Below, one piece after another: positions 1 through 12,071 of a DNA stretch of 64,000 bases (within the stretch, counting starts at the first letter, position 1; the number at the start of each line of letters is the position of its first letter). A program made the translations under genes and the position numbers. Source of the stretch: Paratrimastix pyriformis (lineage: Eukaryota > Preaxostyla > Paratrimastigidae); the NCBI GenBank assembly GCA_027972325.1, contig JAPMOS010000078.1, positions 1 to 64,000 of the forward strand. Direction: 5' to 3'. The notes beneath the pieces are model-generated. The model did no database searches. It had not been told where the DNA came from and saw nothing but the letters and a program-made list of their open reading frames with translations.

Positions 1-3000
1 GTGTTTTCGATGAAACTCATCGATTGCATCATCAGAACCGGATCGCGATGTTTGTCGGGGTACTAAAATCCATACCGGCGGTATGGATTTTCAATAAAAT
101 CGAATTTTCGAGGTGGTGTTCTGACATCATCCCAAGTGTTTTCGATGAAACTCATCGATTTACATCAGATCGCGATGTTTGTCGGGGTACTAAAATCCAT
201 ACCGGCGGTATGGATTTTCAATAGAAATCGAATTTTTCGAGGTGGTGTTCTGACATCATCCCAAGTGTTTTCGATGAAACTCATCGATTTGCATCATCAG
301 AACCGGATCGCGATGTTTGTCGGGGTACTAAAATCCATACCGGCGGTATGGATTTTCAATAAATCGAATTTTTCGGGTGGTGTTCTGACATCATCCCAAG
401 TGTTTTCGATGAAACTCATCGATTTGCATCATCAGAACCGGTATCGCGATGTTTGTCGGGGTACTAAAATCCATACCGGCGGTATGGATTTCAATAAATC
501 GAATTTTTCGAGGTGGTGTTCTGACATCATCCCAAGTGTTTTCGATGAAACTCATCGATTTGCATCATCAGAACCGGTATCGCGATGTTTGTCGGGTACT
601 AAAATCCATACCGGCGGTATGGTTTTCAATAGAAATCGAATTTTCGGGTGGTGTTCTGTCATCCCAAGTGTTTTCGATGAAACTCATCGATTTGCATCAT
701 CAGAACCGGTATCGCGATGTTTGTCGGGGTACTAAAATCCATACCGGCGGTATGGATTTCAATAAATCGAATTTTCGAGGTGGTGTTCCGACATCATCCC
801 AAGTGTTTTCGATGAAACTCATCGATTTGCATCATCAGAACCGGATCGCGATGTTTGTCGGGGTACTAAAATCCATACCGGCGGTATGGATTTTCAATAA
901 ATCGAATTTTTCGAGGTGGTGTTCTGACATCATCCCAAGTGTTTTTCGATGAAACTCATCGATTTGCATCATCAGAACCGGTATCGCGATGTTTGTCGGG
1001 GTACTAAAATCCATACCGGCGGTATGGATTTTCAATCGAATTTTTCGAGGTGGTGTTCTGACATCATCCCAAGTGTTTTCGATGAAACTCATCGATTTAC
1101 ATCATCAGAACCGGTATCGCGATGTTTGTCGGGGTACTAAAATCCATACCGGCGGTATGGATTTTCAATAAATCGAATTTTTCGAGGTGGTGTTCTGACA
1201 TCATCCCAAGTGTTTTCGATGAAACTCATCGATGCATCATCAGAACCGGTATCACGATGTTTGTCGGGTACTAAAATCCATACCGGCGGTATGGATTTTC
1301 AATAGAAATCGAATTTTCGAGGTGTGTTCTGACATCATCCCAAGTGTTTTCGATGAAACTCATCGATTTATCATCAGTATCGCGATGTTTGTCGGGGTAC
1401 TAAAATCCATACCGGCGGTATGGATTTTCAATAAATCGAATTTTCGAGGTGGTGTTCTGACATCATCCCAAGTGTTTTCGATGAAACTCATCGATTTATC
1501 ATCAGAACCGGTATCGCGATGTTTGTCGGGTACTAAAATCCATACCGGCGGTATGGATTTTCAATAAATCGAATTTTTCGAGGTGGTGTTCCGACATCAT
1601 CCCAAGTGTTTTCGATGAAACTCATCGATTTGCATCATCAGAACCGGTATCGCGATGTTTGTCGGGGTACTAAAATCCATACCGGCGGTATGGATTTTCA
1701 ATAAATCGAATTTTTCGAGGTGGTTTCGACATCATCCCAAGTGTTTTTCGATGAAACTCATCGATTTACATCATCAGAACCGGTATCGCGATGTTTGTCG
1801 GGGTACTAAAATCCATACCGGCGGTATGGATTTTCAATAAAATCGAATTTTCGAGGTGGTGTTCATCATCCAAGTGTTTTCGATGAAACTCATCGATTTG
1901 CATCATCAGAACCGGTATCGCGATGTTTGTCGGGGACTAAAATCCATACCGGCGGTATGGATTTTCAATAAATCGAATTTTTCGAGGTGGTGTTCCGACA
2001 TCATCCCAAGTGTTTTCGATGAAACTCATCGATTTGCATCATCAGAACCGGTATCGCGATGTTTGTCGGGGTACTAAAATCCATACCGGCGGTATGGATT
2101 TTCAATAAATCAATTTTTCGAGGTGGTGTTTGACATCATCCCAAGTGTTTTCGATGAAACTCATCGATTTACATCATTATCGCGATGTTTGTCGGGGTAC
2201 TAAAATCCATACCGGCGGTATGGATTTTCAATAAATCGAATTTTTCGGGTGGTGTTCTGACATCATCCCAAGTGTTTTCGATGAAACTCATCGATTTGCA
2301 TCATCAGAACCGGTATCGCGATGTTTGTCGGGGTACTAAAATCCATACCGGCGGTATGGATTTTCAATAAATCGAATTTTTCGAGGTGGTGTTCTGACAT
2401 CATCCCAAGTGTTTTCGATGAAACTCATCGATTTGCATCATCAGAACCGGTATCGCGATGTTTGTCGGGTACTAAAATCCATACCGGCGGTATGGATTTT
2501 CAATAAATCGAATTTTTCGGGTGGTGTTCTGACATCATCCCAAGTGTTTTCGATGAAACTCATCGATTTGCATCATCAGAACCGGTATCGCGATGTTTGT
2601 CGGGGTACTAAAATCCATACCGGCGGTATGGATTTTCAATAAATCGAATTTTCGAGGTGGTGTTCCGACATCATCCCAAGTGTTTTCGATGAAACTCATC
2701 GATTTGCATCATCAGAACCGGTATCGCGATGTTTGTCGGGGTACTAAAATCCATACCGGCGGTATGGATTTTCAATAAATCGAATTTTTCGAGGTGGTGT
2801 TCTGACATCATCCCAAGTGTTTTCGATGAAACTCATCGATTTGCATCATCAGAACCGGTATCGCGATGTTTGTCGGGGTACTAAAATCCATACCGGCGGT
2901 ATGGATTTTCAATAAAATCGAATTTTTCGGTGGTGTTCTGACATCATCCCAAGTGTTTTCGATGAAACTCATCGATTTACATCAGATCGCGATGTTTGTC

Positions 3001-4440
3001 GGGTACTAAAATCCATACCGGCGGTATGGATTTTCAATAAATCGAATTTTTCGAGGTGGTGTTCGACATCATCCCAAGTGTTTTCGATGAAACTCATCGA
3101 TTTGCATCATCAGAACCGGTATCGCGATGTTTGTCGGGTACTAAAATCCATACCGGCGGTATGGATTTTCAATAAAATCGAATTTTTCGGGTGGTGTTCC
3201 GACATCATCCCAGTGTTTTCGATGAAACTCATCGATTTGCATCAACAGAACCCGGTATCGCGATGTTTGTCGGGTACTAAAATCCATACCGGCGGTATGG
3301 ATTTTCAATGAAAATCGAATTTTTCGAGGTGGTGTTCTGACATCATCCCAAGTGTTTTCGATGAAACTCATCGATTTGCATCATCAGAACCGGATCGCGA
3401 TGTTTGTCGGGGTACTAAAATCCATACCGGCGGTATGATTTTCAATAGAAAATCGAATTTTTTCGAGGTGGTGTTCCGACATCATCCCAAGTGTTTTCGA
3501 TGAAACTCATCGATTTGCATCATCAGAACCGGTATCGATGTTTGTCGGGGTACTAAAATCCATACCGGCGGTATGGATTTTCAATAAATCGAATTTTTCG
3601 AGGTGGTGTTCTGACATCATCCCAAGTGTTTTCGATGAAACTCATCGATTTATCATCAGTATCGCGATGTTTGTCGGGTACTAAAATCCATACCGGCGGT
3701 ATGGATTTTCAATAAATCGAATTTTTCGAGGTGGTGTTCTGACATCATCCCAAGTGTTTTCGATGAAACTCATCGATTTGCATCATCAGAACCCCGGATC
3801 GCGATGTTTGTCGGGGTACTAAAATCCATACCGGCGGTATGGATTTTCAATAGAAATCGAATTTTTCGAGGTGGTGTTCTGACATCATCCCCAGTGTTTT
3901 TCGATGAAACTCATCGATTTGCATCATCAGAACCGGTATCGCGATGTTTGTCGGGGTACTAAAATCCATACCGGCGGTATGGTTTTCAATAAATCGAATT
4001 TTTCGAGGTGGTGTTCTGACATCATCCCAAGTGTTTTCGATGAAACTCATCGATTTACATCAGAGTATCGCGATGTTTGTCGGGGTACTAAAATCCATAC
4101 CGGCGGTATGGTTTTCAATAGAAATCGAATTTTTCGAGGGTGGTGTTCTGACATCATCCCAAGTGTTTTCGATGAAACTCATCGATTTGCATCATCAGAA
4201 CCCGGATCGCGATGTTTGTCGGGGTACTAAAATCCATACCGGCGGTATGGATTTTCAATAAATCGAATTTTTCGAGGTGGTGTTCCGACATCATCCCCAG
4301 TGTTTTTCGATGAAACTCATCGATTTGCATCATCAGAACCGGATCGCGATGTTTGTCGGGGTACTAAAATCCATACCGGCGGTATGGATTTTCAATAAAT
4401 CGAATTTTTCGAGGTGGTGTTTGACATCGAATTTTTCGAG
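1..4440. repeat. Satellite array, ~136 bp unit, about 33 copies
   Basis: Head-to-tail tandem repeats fill this stretch; successive unit starts such as 1, 136, 265, 400 and 536 give a period of 129-137 bp. Each unit holds two perfect inverted repeats: TCGATGA/AAC/TCATCGA, and a longer one with 12-bp arms around GGC (AAAATCCATACC on the left arm). Units differ mostly by short insertions and deletions (for example CAGAACCGGTATCG against CAGAACCGGATCG or a version lacking CAGAACCGG) rather than substitutions. The array starts before the window. The open frames across it are products of the repeat and not genes. The last, degraded units fade out between about 4,400 and 4,470. Confidence 0.97.
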
Positions 4441-4521
4441 GTGGTGGTGTTCTCATTCAACTCGCGAGGTGGACCTTACCCGGGTTCTAACCTTTGTTAA
4501 CGCGCCTTTTGCCGTTTTCAG

Positions 4522-5620
4522 ATGAACTCGATCGATTGGAACCAGTTCCACACCCCCCAAGAAGCCATTGAGGTATTGCGGGGGTGCGATCGGCCAGGAC
4601 CCCCAAATGAGCCGAGGGTTACCAGGCGATCAATTGGTTTGTTTTACTCGCTCCTCGTTTTCCCGAAACTTGTTGTCATAGCTTCCGTCGACGCCTCTCC
4701 TCCCTCACCCAGCCGTTGGGCGCGGGGCTCATGACGCCCTACCATCTGGAGCTGATTCGACAGACTTTTGACGGCCTTTTCCGGCCGTCCTCACCTGATT
4801 CCGCCGGTAAAGACCTCCTCCTCGACATCGGTGGGGAGGACGAGCCCGAACGCGAGGAGCCCTCGTCCGTATTTGCATCGCACCTCCGGCTCGGTGCTAA
4901 ATTCGTTCTTTGTTAGGTCTCCGCCCCCGCCACGCACACCGCACCAGGAGCGCCCCTGCCCCGACCCCTACCGCCCCGAAGGCCCCGACCGCCCCGACCC
5001 CGGCCGTCCGACGACGCCCGCCTCTGGCGCCGTCGAGCACAAGGACAAGGGAACTGGAGCCGCTCGGCCGTCTGTCGGAGCGGGTTCTGGCCTTTCCCAG
5101 CTGATTCTTTTGGATTTCAGAATCCTGGACGACGATGATGTGCCGAGCCCGCCCAAGCCCAAGAAGGCGGCCCCGGCGGCCGCCAAGCCCAAGAAGGATC
5201 GCGAGGCCCCGAAGAAGGCAAGAAGGCGGCCCCGGTGGCCGCCAAGTCCAAGGAGGCCGCCAAGGAGGCGAAGGCCGCGGCCCCGGCCCCCGCCACCGGC
5301 CCGCCGGAAGCCTGGGCCGCCTCATGAGGCCAAGGAGGCTGCGGAGGCGAAGGGCTCGGACGACGCCCCCAGGAGGACGCCAGGCCGCGGCACCGGCACA
5401 AGCACCCGGCCCCAGTGGAGATCTCCTCCTCGTCGTCGGACGAGGGCGGCCGTGCCCCGAACCCAAGGCGAAGGCCGAGCGCAAGCGGGCCCGGCCGACC
5501 GACCCGGACGACTTCTCCCGGAGGCCGCTCGCCAAGTACTGCAGTCCGTCGTTGATCTCGTCAATGCGTTGCGCGCCACCCTCCCTCCTCCCACCCCGCT
5601 CGCCAAGTAATGCAGTCCGT
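4522..5620 (+). other. Leader and Pro/Lys/Ala-rich section of the virus-like element
   Basis: An ATG at 4,522 directly follows a pyrimidine-rich TTTTCAG. The first codons read MNSIDWNQFHTPQEAIE. Further on, the translation is rich in Pro, Ala, Lys and Arg, and a near-duplicate pair of CTCGCCAAGTA...TGCAGTCCGTCGTTGAT segments occurs around 5,530-5,640. The low-complexity character resembles a Gag-like or linker region, but I see no zinc knuckle and cannot assign a domain. This is the least certain part of the element. Confidence 0.3.
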
Positions 5621-5739
5621 CGTTGATATCGTCAATGCGTACCTTGCGCGCCACCCTGCCTCCTCCCACCACTCGTGACCTGTTTTCATCGTTTCCCTTT
5701 TTGAACAAGTTACTGACTGCACATTCCTTTCGCTTTGTT

Positions 5740-8700
5740 CGGGTTGTTAGGGGCTCTTCGATCTCTCTCTGTCGGAAAAGTGCCACGGCAAGAGGGCCCA
5801 TGTGCTGCTGAGCTCCATCGACCCCTGCCCGAGCCTCGCCCGGCCCCTTGCCTACGAGCGCCTCGGAGCAATTGTGGAATGGTTCGAGAAGCTGGGAGCG
5901 GCCGTCCTGTTCAGCATAATCGTCCAAACGTCGGCCCTGGACGAGGCTCGATACCAGGTGGTCGACGGCTCGCACCGGTCTGACAATGCTCTTTTTGGTG
6001 GATCGGCCTCTAATCGTGCCCCTAGGTTCCAGGTTGCGCGCATCATCGTGGACCCGCGCCGGGTCTCCGAGTTGCCGCCCGAGATCACCGCAGAACAGCG
6101 GACCGAGCTTCGCCAAAGGGTGGAGAAGCTCAACAAGCTACACCCCAGATCCGGCAGGTCTCTTGCACGTTGTCTCCGCCCTCATAACAACGCACCTCTT
6201 CCCCTGCACAGCATCTGAAGGGAGGACTACATCGACGTGGCCGTTTACAACACTCTCGATCCGGAGGCCATGCTCGAGCTGCAACATCGGGTCAACCTGC
6301 TTACTCACGACGCGCGGTTTGGAAGCAGCACCTTCGACGTCCTGCTGAACCTCAAGCGTGCATCCCTCCAAGTCTGTCGTCTCCCGTCTATTGATTATCA
6401 TCAGCCCACCTCCCCGCCCTTATCAGGCCCCAAGCGCTACATCCGTGAGGATCCTGACTTTACACATTTGGAACCCGCCCTCAAGGAGCTGCACTTCCCC
6501 AAAGGCGAAGACGCCCCGGCCAAGCTTGTGAAGATTCTGGAGTGCTTCTCCCTGGAGATGCTGTGTGCCTCTCCCAGCTCCCGGTTGAGCGACAGCCGTC
6601 AGCCACGAACCTGTGGCGCATCTTTGAGGTCCGCATGCACCAACCATTTCCACGCTGCCGCTCACGTCCTGCCCGCCAGGCCAGGGATGCGGAGATGAAT
6701 CGGTGGCTTGCTCGCGCCATGTTGGAGGGTCGTTCAGTGGTTCTGAGGCCACCTCTACTGCAGCGGCCGATCTCAAGAAGCCCATTCGGCAGGCCGAGCA
6801 GACCTTCATGCTGCTCGAGGCCCACGATGCAGCTGAGGTGGCCGCCGGAGACCACCCCCCGTCCTCTACCTGCCCCCGACGAGGCCGCCCGGAGATCCTG
6901 CGGTGCCATCTCGTCCGGACCGAGACCTTTGCCTTCATGAACTGCCTCAACGTGCGGCCCTTCCCATTCCGCAAGGGCAAGGTTCGACTCCCGGCCTTCT
7001 CCGAGGAGCTGGGTGAGCTGGGCTGCCCGTTCGAGCGCCTCAACGAGACGGACGTTGGCAACATGCCCCAGGAGATCACCTTCATGGACGGCCGGCGTCT
7101 CTCCGAGTTCGAGTTGGTCCTCGGCTACTGGCTGGGGTGGTGCGCGGCACAACTGCCACCGGCAATGCAGGACTACCTGATGCCCGAGCACTGCCCGTAC
7201 GCCCGGCTCTGGGAGGAGATGGGCCACCACGACATCCCCGTGCCAGCAAGCGCATGCTGAAGACCGTCGACCGGGAACTACGTGAGGAAAGGCGGGCACT
7301 CCGGGAGGAAGCCGCCTCCGAGCACCCAGAGCCGCCGAAGTCAGAGCCGGCCAAGCGGGCCACCCTGAAGGCGCTTCTTTCCCAAGCCGAGCCGACCTCC
7401 GAAGCCGAGGCCAAGGCGGCGGAGGCCGATGACGAGTATGAGGTCAAGGCCTGCGCACTCCCACCGGAGTCGGCCACCGAGGAAGCCCAGCCTTCGTCGA
7501 AACCGGTGCCCGAGCCCGAGCCCAAAGCCAAGCCCCGAGCCAGCCAGGCCAAGCCGCCGCAGCCCGCCCCCAGGCCAAGCCGCCGCAGCCCGCCCCCAGG
7601 CCAAGCCGCCGCAGCCCGCCCCCAGGCCAAGCCGCCGCAGCCCGCCCCCAGGCCAAGCCGTCGCCTCAGCCCCAGCCGGCTCAGCCTCAACCCCAGACCC
7701 CGGCCCAGGCCCAGCAACAACACTCCAAGCCACCGCAGCAGCGTCAGTCGCCCAGGCCACCACCAAGCCCGCGTCCGCTGCGCCTCGTTCCGGCCCCAGC
7801 TGCTTTCCGCACCCGCGGAGGGCCACGATCCCTCATGGGAAAACCTTGGCCCGGTTCTACTGCGGGATGCCGAAGCGATCTTGTTTCGCGCGAAGGATAA
7901 TCCCGGCCGTGTCTGCAGTTTCCAACTTGTTGGATCCCCACTAACATCCTCGTTTCATTCAATAGACACTGTATACCTTGGCCGTGTTGGATGCTCCCTG
8001 GGGCATTACCGACGACCCTCGAGACAGACCCACCCCGGACTACGGATCCCTGGCCCAGTACCTCGACTCGTTCATTGCCCCCAATGGTACCATCATTGTG
8101 ATGGATACCGAGGCCAACTTGTCCCAGCAATGGACGCTCCTTCTTCATCACTTCTTCGCGCAGATTACCTCGAGGAGGCCAACCCCGGCCGTCGCTCTCA
8201 CCGGGAGCCCCCCGCCCTGAGGAGGTGGAGCTGCCCATCGAGGTCTTCCAGCGAGGCCACGAGGGGCCCGTCAACTGGCGCTGGGATGTACTGTGCCCTT
8301 CTCCGAGTGCGAAGTTGGCCGAGATGAACGCCCGGGCCAACCCGCGCACCAACGCGGTCTACCTGCGGCACCAGGCGGGGCAGGCCCGCTTCGCCAAGCC
8401 GGCCGATCTTTACGTCTACCTCTTCCGCCGCTACGGAGGGCCGGGCCCTGTGTTGGACTGCTACTGCGGCTGTGGGCCAGCTCTCTTGGCGGCAGAGGCC
8501 ACCGGAACGCGCGTTGATCTAATTGACCGGGCGCCTGCAGTGGAGAGCCTCATGATCGGCCACGTGCCTCCGGTGCTGGTGCACCGGCAGGACGAAGCAT
8601 ACCTGCCCCTCGAAGCCCACGAGACGGAGCTTTGCAACGTCGTTGCACCCCTGTCGACGAATGGGACCTGCATCTTCCTCTGCTCCCCCCTCAAGAAGAA

Positions 8701-8938
8701 CCTGCCCGCCTCAACAAGAAGAGCAGGCCTCCGAGCAGACCACCACCGCCGAGCAACAACAACAAGAGCAGGCCTTCGAGCTTCAAGACGACCAAGAGGG
8801 CCCCTCATCCCCGCTCCCGATGATCAGCCTTATCAGTGGCCTCCTCCTTCCGACGAGCTCAACCCGCTGCTGGACCCGCTCAGTCCGGATGCTTTGGGCG
8901 AGGACCTTCAGCCCGAGGAAATCGAGGACTTGCCGTAA
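5740..8938 (+). CDS. ParB-like domain and beta-class DNA amino-methyltransferase region of the virus-like element
   Basis: Two recognisable blocks lie here. Around 5,800-6,140 the translation contains RYQVVDGSHRSDNAL, the substrate-pocket signature of ParB/sulfiredoxin-like domains, flanked by the usual preceding helix and following strand (RFQVARIIVD). Around 7,975-8,540 are LDAPWGI, a DPPW-type catalytic motif, and later VLDCYCGCGPALLAAE, a SAM-binding motif I preceded by KPADLYVYLFRRY. The order motif IV then motif I is that of beta-class N4-cytosine/N6-adenine methyltransferases. ParB-methyltransferase fusions are known from phage and bacterial DNA modification enzymes. Between the blocks is a Pro/Ala/Lys-rich repeat (7,540-7,680). 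The stop is at 8,936-8,938. Activity cannot be judged. Confidence 0.55.
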
Positions 8939-9444
8939 CTTGTAATACAATCCCTCTTTTCGATCCTGATTTTTTTTGGTTTGTTTTCTAAGAAACACGA
9001 TACATCGAGAAATTGCCTCGATTGAACAACAAGCCACCGGGGCGGGATCGGGACCCGGAGGGGGGTCTGGGACCGGGAGTAGTGCTCGCTGGACGGGCTG
9101 CATGACCAGGGTGATAGCCACTCCTGTGGCGCCTCTGATATGGAGCCAATCGAAGTTGACGACCTCCTCCACCGCTTCCTGAGGAGGAGTTATTTTTCGG
9201 AGGTGATGATGGTGACGAGGCGGCACATGAGGAGGCCGAAGAGCCAGCCCTTGGAGACCTGGACCCCGCAGAAGCCGCCGAGATTGACGTCGTCGTTGAT
9301 GTAGCAGCAGACGATGGTGATGTGGCTGATTATGGAAGCTACGACCGGACGGCGCGGGGATCCATCTAATCCTTGCCGGGATCGAACGTCTGTTTTTGGT
9401 TTTTCGGGTCATGATCAATGCCCCCTTTGTCTCATTTTTCCAGT

Positions 9445-10765
9445 TCGGGAAGGATCACGCAGTTACCGGTCGAACTGTCTAAAACACGCCAATGAAGGGT
9501 TGTACCGCGTCGAGCGGGGAGTTCTGCAGCGGCTCCGCTTCGACCACGAGATCCGCGATCGGCCCATCTGGGTGCCCGTGATCTACCCGCTTGCCCGCCG
9601 TGTGCGCTTGCTGCGGCGCTTGCATGTCCAGCAGGGGCACCTCAACCGAGATGCCCTGATTGCCTACTCGAAGGGCCTCTTCTACATTCATGGCGTGGAT
9701 CAGCTTGCGCGGGACATCATCGGGACGTGTGGCCAGTGCCAGAGCGTCCGGCCCACGTACGAGCATCCCAAGTACCACGCCTTGGTGGTCAACCGGCCCC
9801 TCGAGGTGGTCGAGCTCGACTGCGGCGGCTTCGAGATGAGCTGCCAGCCGCCTCGCGCGTTCTGCGTCCTGGTGGACCACTTCACGAGCTACATGTGGGC
9901 CGCCGCGACATGGGAGACGAAGGCCACCGGGCAGGAGGTGACCGACCTTCTCAGTCGTGTGTTCACCAGCGACGAGCCCAATCTGCTCCCCACCCGGATC
10001 GTGACCGACAATGGGACCGAGTTCGTCAACCAGCGCGTGGCCGAGTGGATCGCGTCTGTTCTGTGCGTTTCGGATTTGCTCTTCACAGTCATCAACCCGC
10101 TCAGGAACAAGAACCTGCTGCCCGGGGTCCACATGGAGCACCACCGGTCGAGGCCGTACTACCCCAGTCTCATGGGAAGGCCGAGAACGCCGTCAAGAAG
10201 ATCAAGAACCGGGTGATGAAGATGCGTATCGTGCCGGCCACCAACCGCGAGCTGCCGTGGCAACCCTTCCTGCAGCCCGCCGTGCACCTGTACAACACGG
10301 CCACGGTTTCTTCGGTCTTCCAGCAACGCCCGGTTGTGATGATGGCGCTCTACCTCCCCGAGTACGAACAACTGGGCGACATGGCCCAGCTGCCGGACAA
10401 GTTCGCCAACCTGACGGCCGCGGAGGTGCGCCAAATCAAGGAGGCCGTGGCGTTCTACCGGCACCGCGAGTACGGCTACATTGAGCGGCGCCGCAACAAG
10501 GACCAAGAGACCATCGAGGAGGGACTCGCGTCATGGTCGCCCGCCTGCCAAATGGCGCCGGCCCGGCATTGGCAGGTTCTGCTGGTCCGGGAGGGTGGCG
10601 GAACGCATGCGTAACGGCACCTACGTCATCGAGTTTGAGGATCGGGTCAAGCCGGGCATTCCCAAGGTCTACGGGCGCAACAAGCTGCGGCCTTACGATG
10701 CCACCTTCGATGCCCGCTCCCTGCTGCGGGAGGCGCTCTGGTCCCCGTCGTTGATCGCCGGCGTC
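9445..10765 (+). CDS. Retroelement-type integrase (fossil part of the virus-like element)
   Basis: The translation shows an H2C2 zinc-binding module (H...H then C-G-Q-C in IIGTCGQCQ) at about 9,625-9,745. The RNase H-fold catalytic core follows, with D in VVELDCGG, D in VTDNGTEF, and E in GKAENAVKK. A C-terminal tail ends in PKVYGRNKLRPYD, which is typical after Ty3/gypsy-like integrases. Order and spacing fit the family. It lies about 500 bp downstream of the methyltransferase region on the same strand. Similar integrases occur in Polintons and in domesticated genes, so the host element class is uncertain. It is interrupted in places. Confidence 0.8.
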
Positions 10766-10790
10766 ACGCGCCCCCAGAATAAAACACCCC

Positions 10791-12071
10791 AACCCCACCA
10801 TCCCCACCACCGCCCCCGTCCCGCAGTTTTCCGGTCCGGTTTTCTGCAAAACAAAATGATCTTATACGAATGCTCGAGGAGGGGGTGGGTGAAATCGTTG
10901 GAGGGGTCGGATAATCGGGCTCGGGGGGGGGGGGGGGGGGGGAGAGGCTGCGTGCATTACCAGTTTTCTCCCAGAGGATCCCCAAAACCGGCTCTCCCCG
11001 TGTGTGTCATACATGTTTGCAACATGAGATGCAAAACTCCCGATTCCGGCCGAAGCCGGGGTAACATGACCCCAGTCCCTCCCATGTCCCCGCAATTCTG
11101 CGGGCAACTAGGGCTTTAGGGGCGGGGCTATGGTGACAGGGAGAGGTAGAAAGAACGGGGGAGGGACCAAGAATAGGGTGGATCGAGGAGATAAATCAGG
11201 GAAAAGACTGAACAACGGGACAAAAGATTGAACCGAAAGGAACACAATTCCCTTACATTGGGACTTCTTGGCGTTGGGCATCCGCGTCCCCATGTACCAT
11301 CTGGTACTGGTGCGGAACACGAACATCGGGGCGTGTTGTTGGCGGATCCACCATCCAAAGTCCCGCCTCCGCGGCCCGTCCGGTCCCGCGGGCACTCGAG
11401 CCGCCCGCTCCTTCAACCCCAGATCCGTGGGGCAGAGCGAGGCTCCCTTCGGCGTGGCAAAGCCCTTGCGCTGGGGCAGGGACAAGCGCAGGGGCAGCAT
11501 GGGCAGGGGCAGCATGGGCAGGGGCAACATGGGCAGGGGCAACATGGGCAGGGGCAGGGGCAGGGGCAGGGCAGGGGCATGGGCAGGGGCCACAGTGGGA
11601 GTCGCAGTGGGGCTGGTGCAGATGCAGTGGGGGCTGGTGCAGATGCAGTGGGGGCTGCAGATGCAGTGGGGGCTGGGGGCGGCACCCTGGCGAACGGATT
11701 CCCGACCGGCGCGGGCTGCTGGTGGGCAACAGCAGGGCGCACAGCAAAGGATTGCTGTCAGCCTTCTCCTCAACCCTGTCCTTCTTCTTTGCTGGCGAAG
11801 GTTCGGGGATGGCGGACGTGGCCGACTCGTACCACCTCCAAGCTGAAGCGGGGCAGCTGAGGGGTCGATGCAATGTGCGGTCACTTTTCCGGGAGGCTGT
11901 TTGACAGTGCTCGGTGACTTTGGACACAGGCCGGATTGCGGCGAAGCAGTGGACGGGTTCACCGAAGCCACAGGTCGGGCGGGAACGGGGTCGCCATCGA
12001 TACTCGCGATACAGTAACGGGCTTGCTGGAAGACTCCAAATTGAAAATGGTGGCACCACAAATGAATTGAA
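10791..12071. other. Spacer with minisatellites; no convincing gene
   Basis: This holds a poly-G run near 10,922-10,942. At about 11,484-11,580 there is an array of GGGCAGGGGCAGCAT-like 15-mers and short GGGGCA units. At about 11,617-11,680 there are copies of GCTGGTGCAGATGCAGTGGG. Long frames exist on both strands, but their content is dictated by the repeats (Met-Gly-Arg on one strand, Ala-Pro-Ala on the other). Short non-repetitive minus-strand stretches at 11,700-12,000 could be exon remnants; I cannot support a product. Confidence 0.5.

Larger units (their letters stand above)
4522..10790 (+). mobile_element. Virus-like/LTR-kin element with ParB-like, methyltransferase and integrase parts (fossil)
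   Basis: A GC-rich plus-strand coding region lies between the satellite and a repeat-rich spacer. In order it has a leader and a Pro/Lys/Ala-rich section, a ParB-like domain, a second low-complexity section, an amino-methyltransferase and a retroelement-type integrase with its C-terminal tail. I see no reverse transcriptase (no YxDD or FxDD box in a convincing context), no aspartic protease and no long terminal repeats. Reading changes frame repeatedly. Some changes coincide with GT...AG intervals of the host type, so I cannot tell broken from spliced and treat it as a fossil with several interruptions. The integrase points to Ty3/gypsy-like kin; a Polinton-like or domesticated origin is possible. 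Age cannot be judged. Ends are approximate; an AATAAA occurs at 10,778. Confidence 0.55.

Noticed and set aside
1-4440. CRISPR-like array of repeats
   Set aside because: The whole unit repeats, with no unique spacers, and the genome is eukaryotic.
24-4525. Dozens of ORFs containing KSIPAVWIF, MKLIDLHHQN and KIHTGGMDF
   Set aside because: They are the three frames of the satellite unit repeated; no start, domain or splice context.
4522-8938. Bacterial contamination carrying a ParB-methyltransferase gene
   Set aside because: Host-like GC, intron-like GT...AG intervals and an adjacent retroelement integrase argue for a resident eukaryotic element.
4441-11100. Long terminal repeats around the integrase-bearing element
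   Set aside because: I compared the flanks by eye and found no direct repeat of useful length; an alignment would be needed to exclude diverged LTRs.
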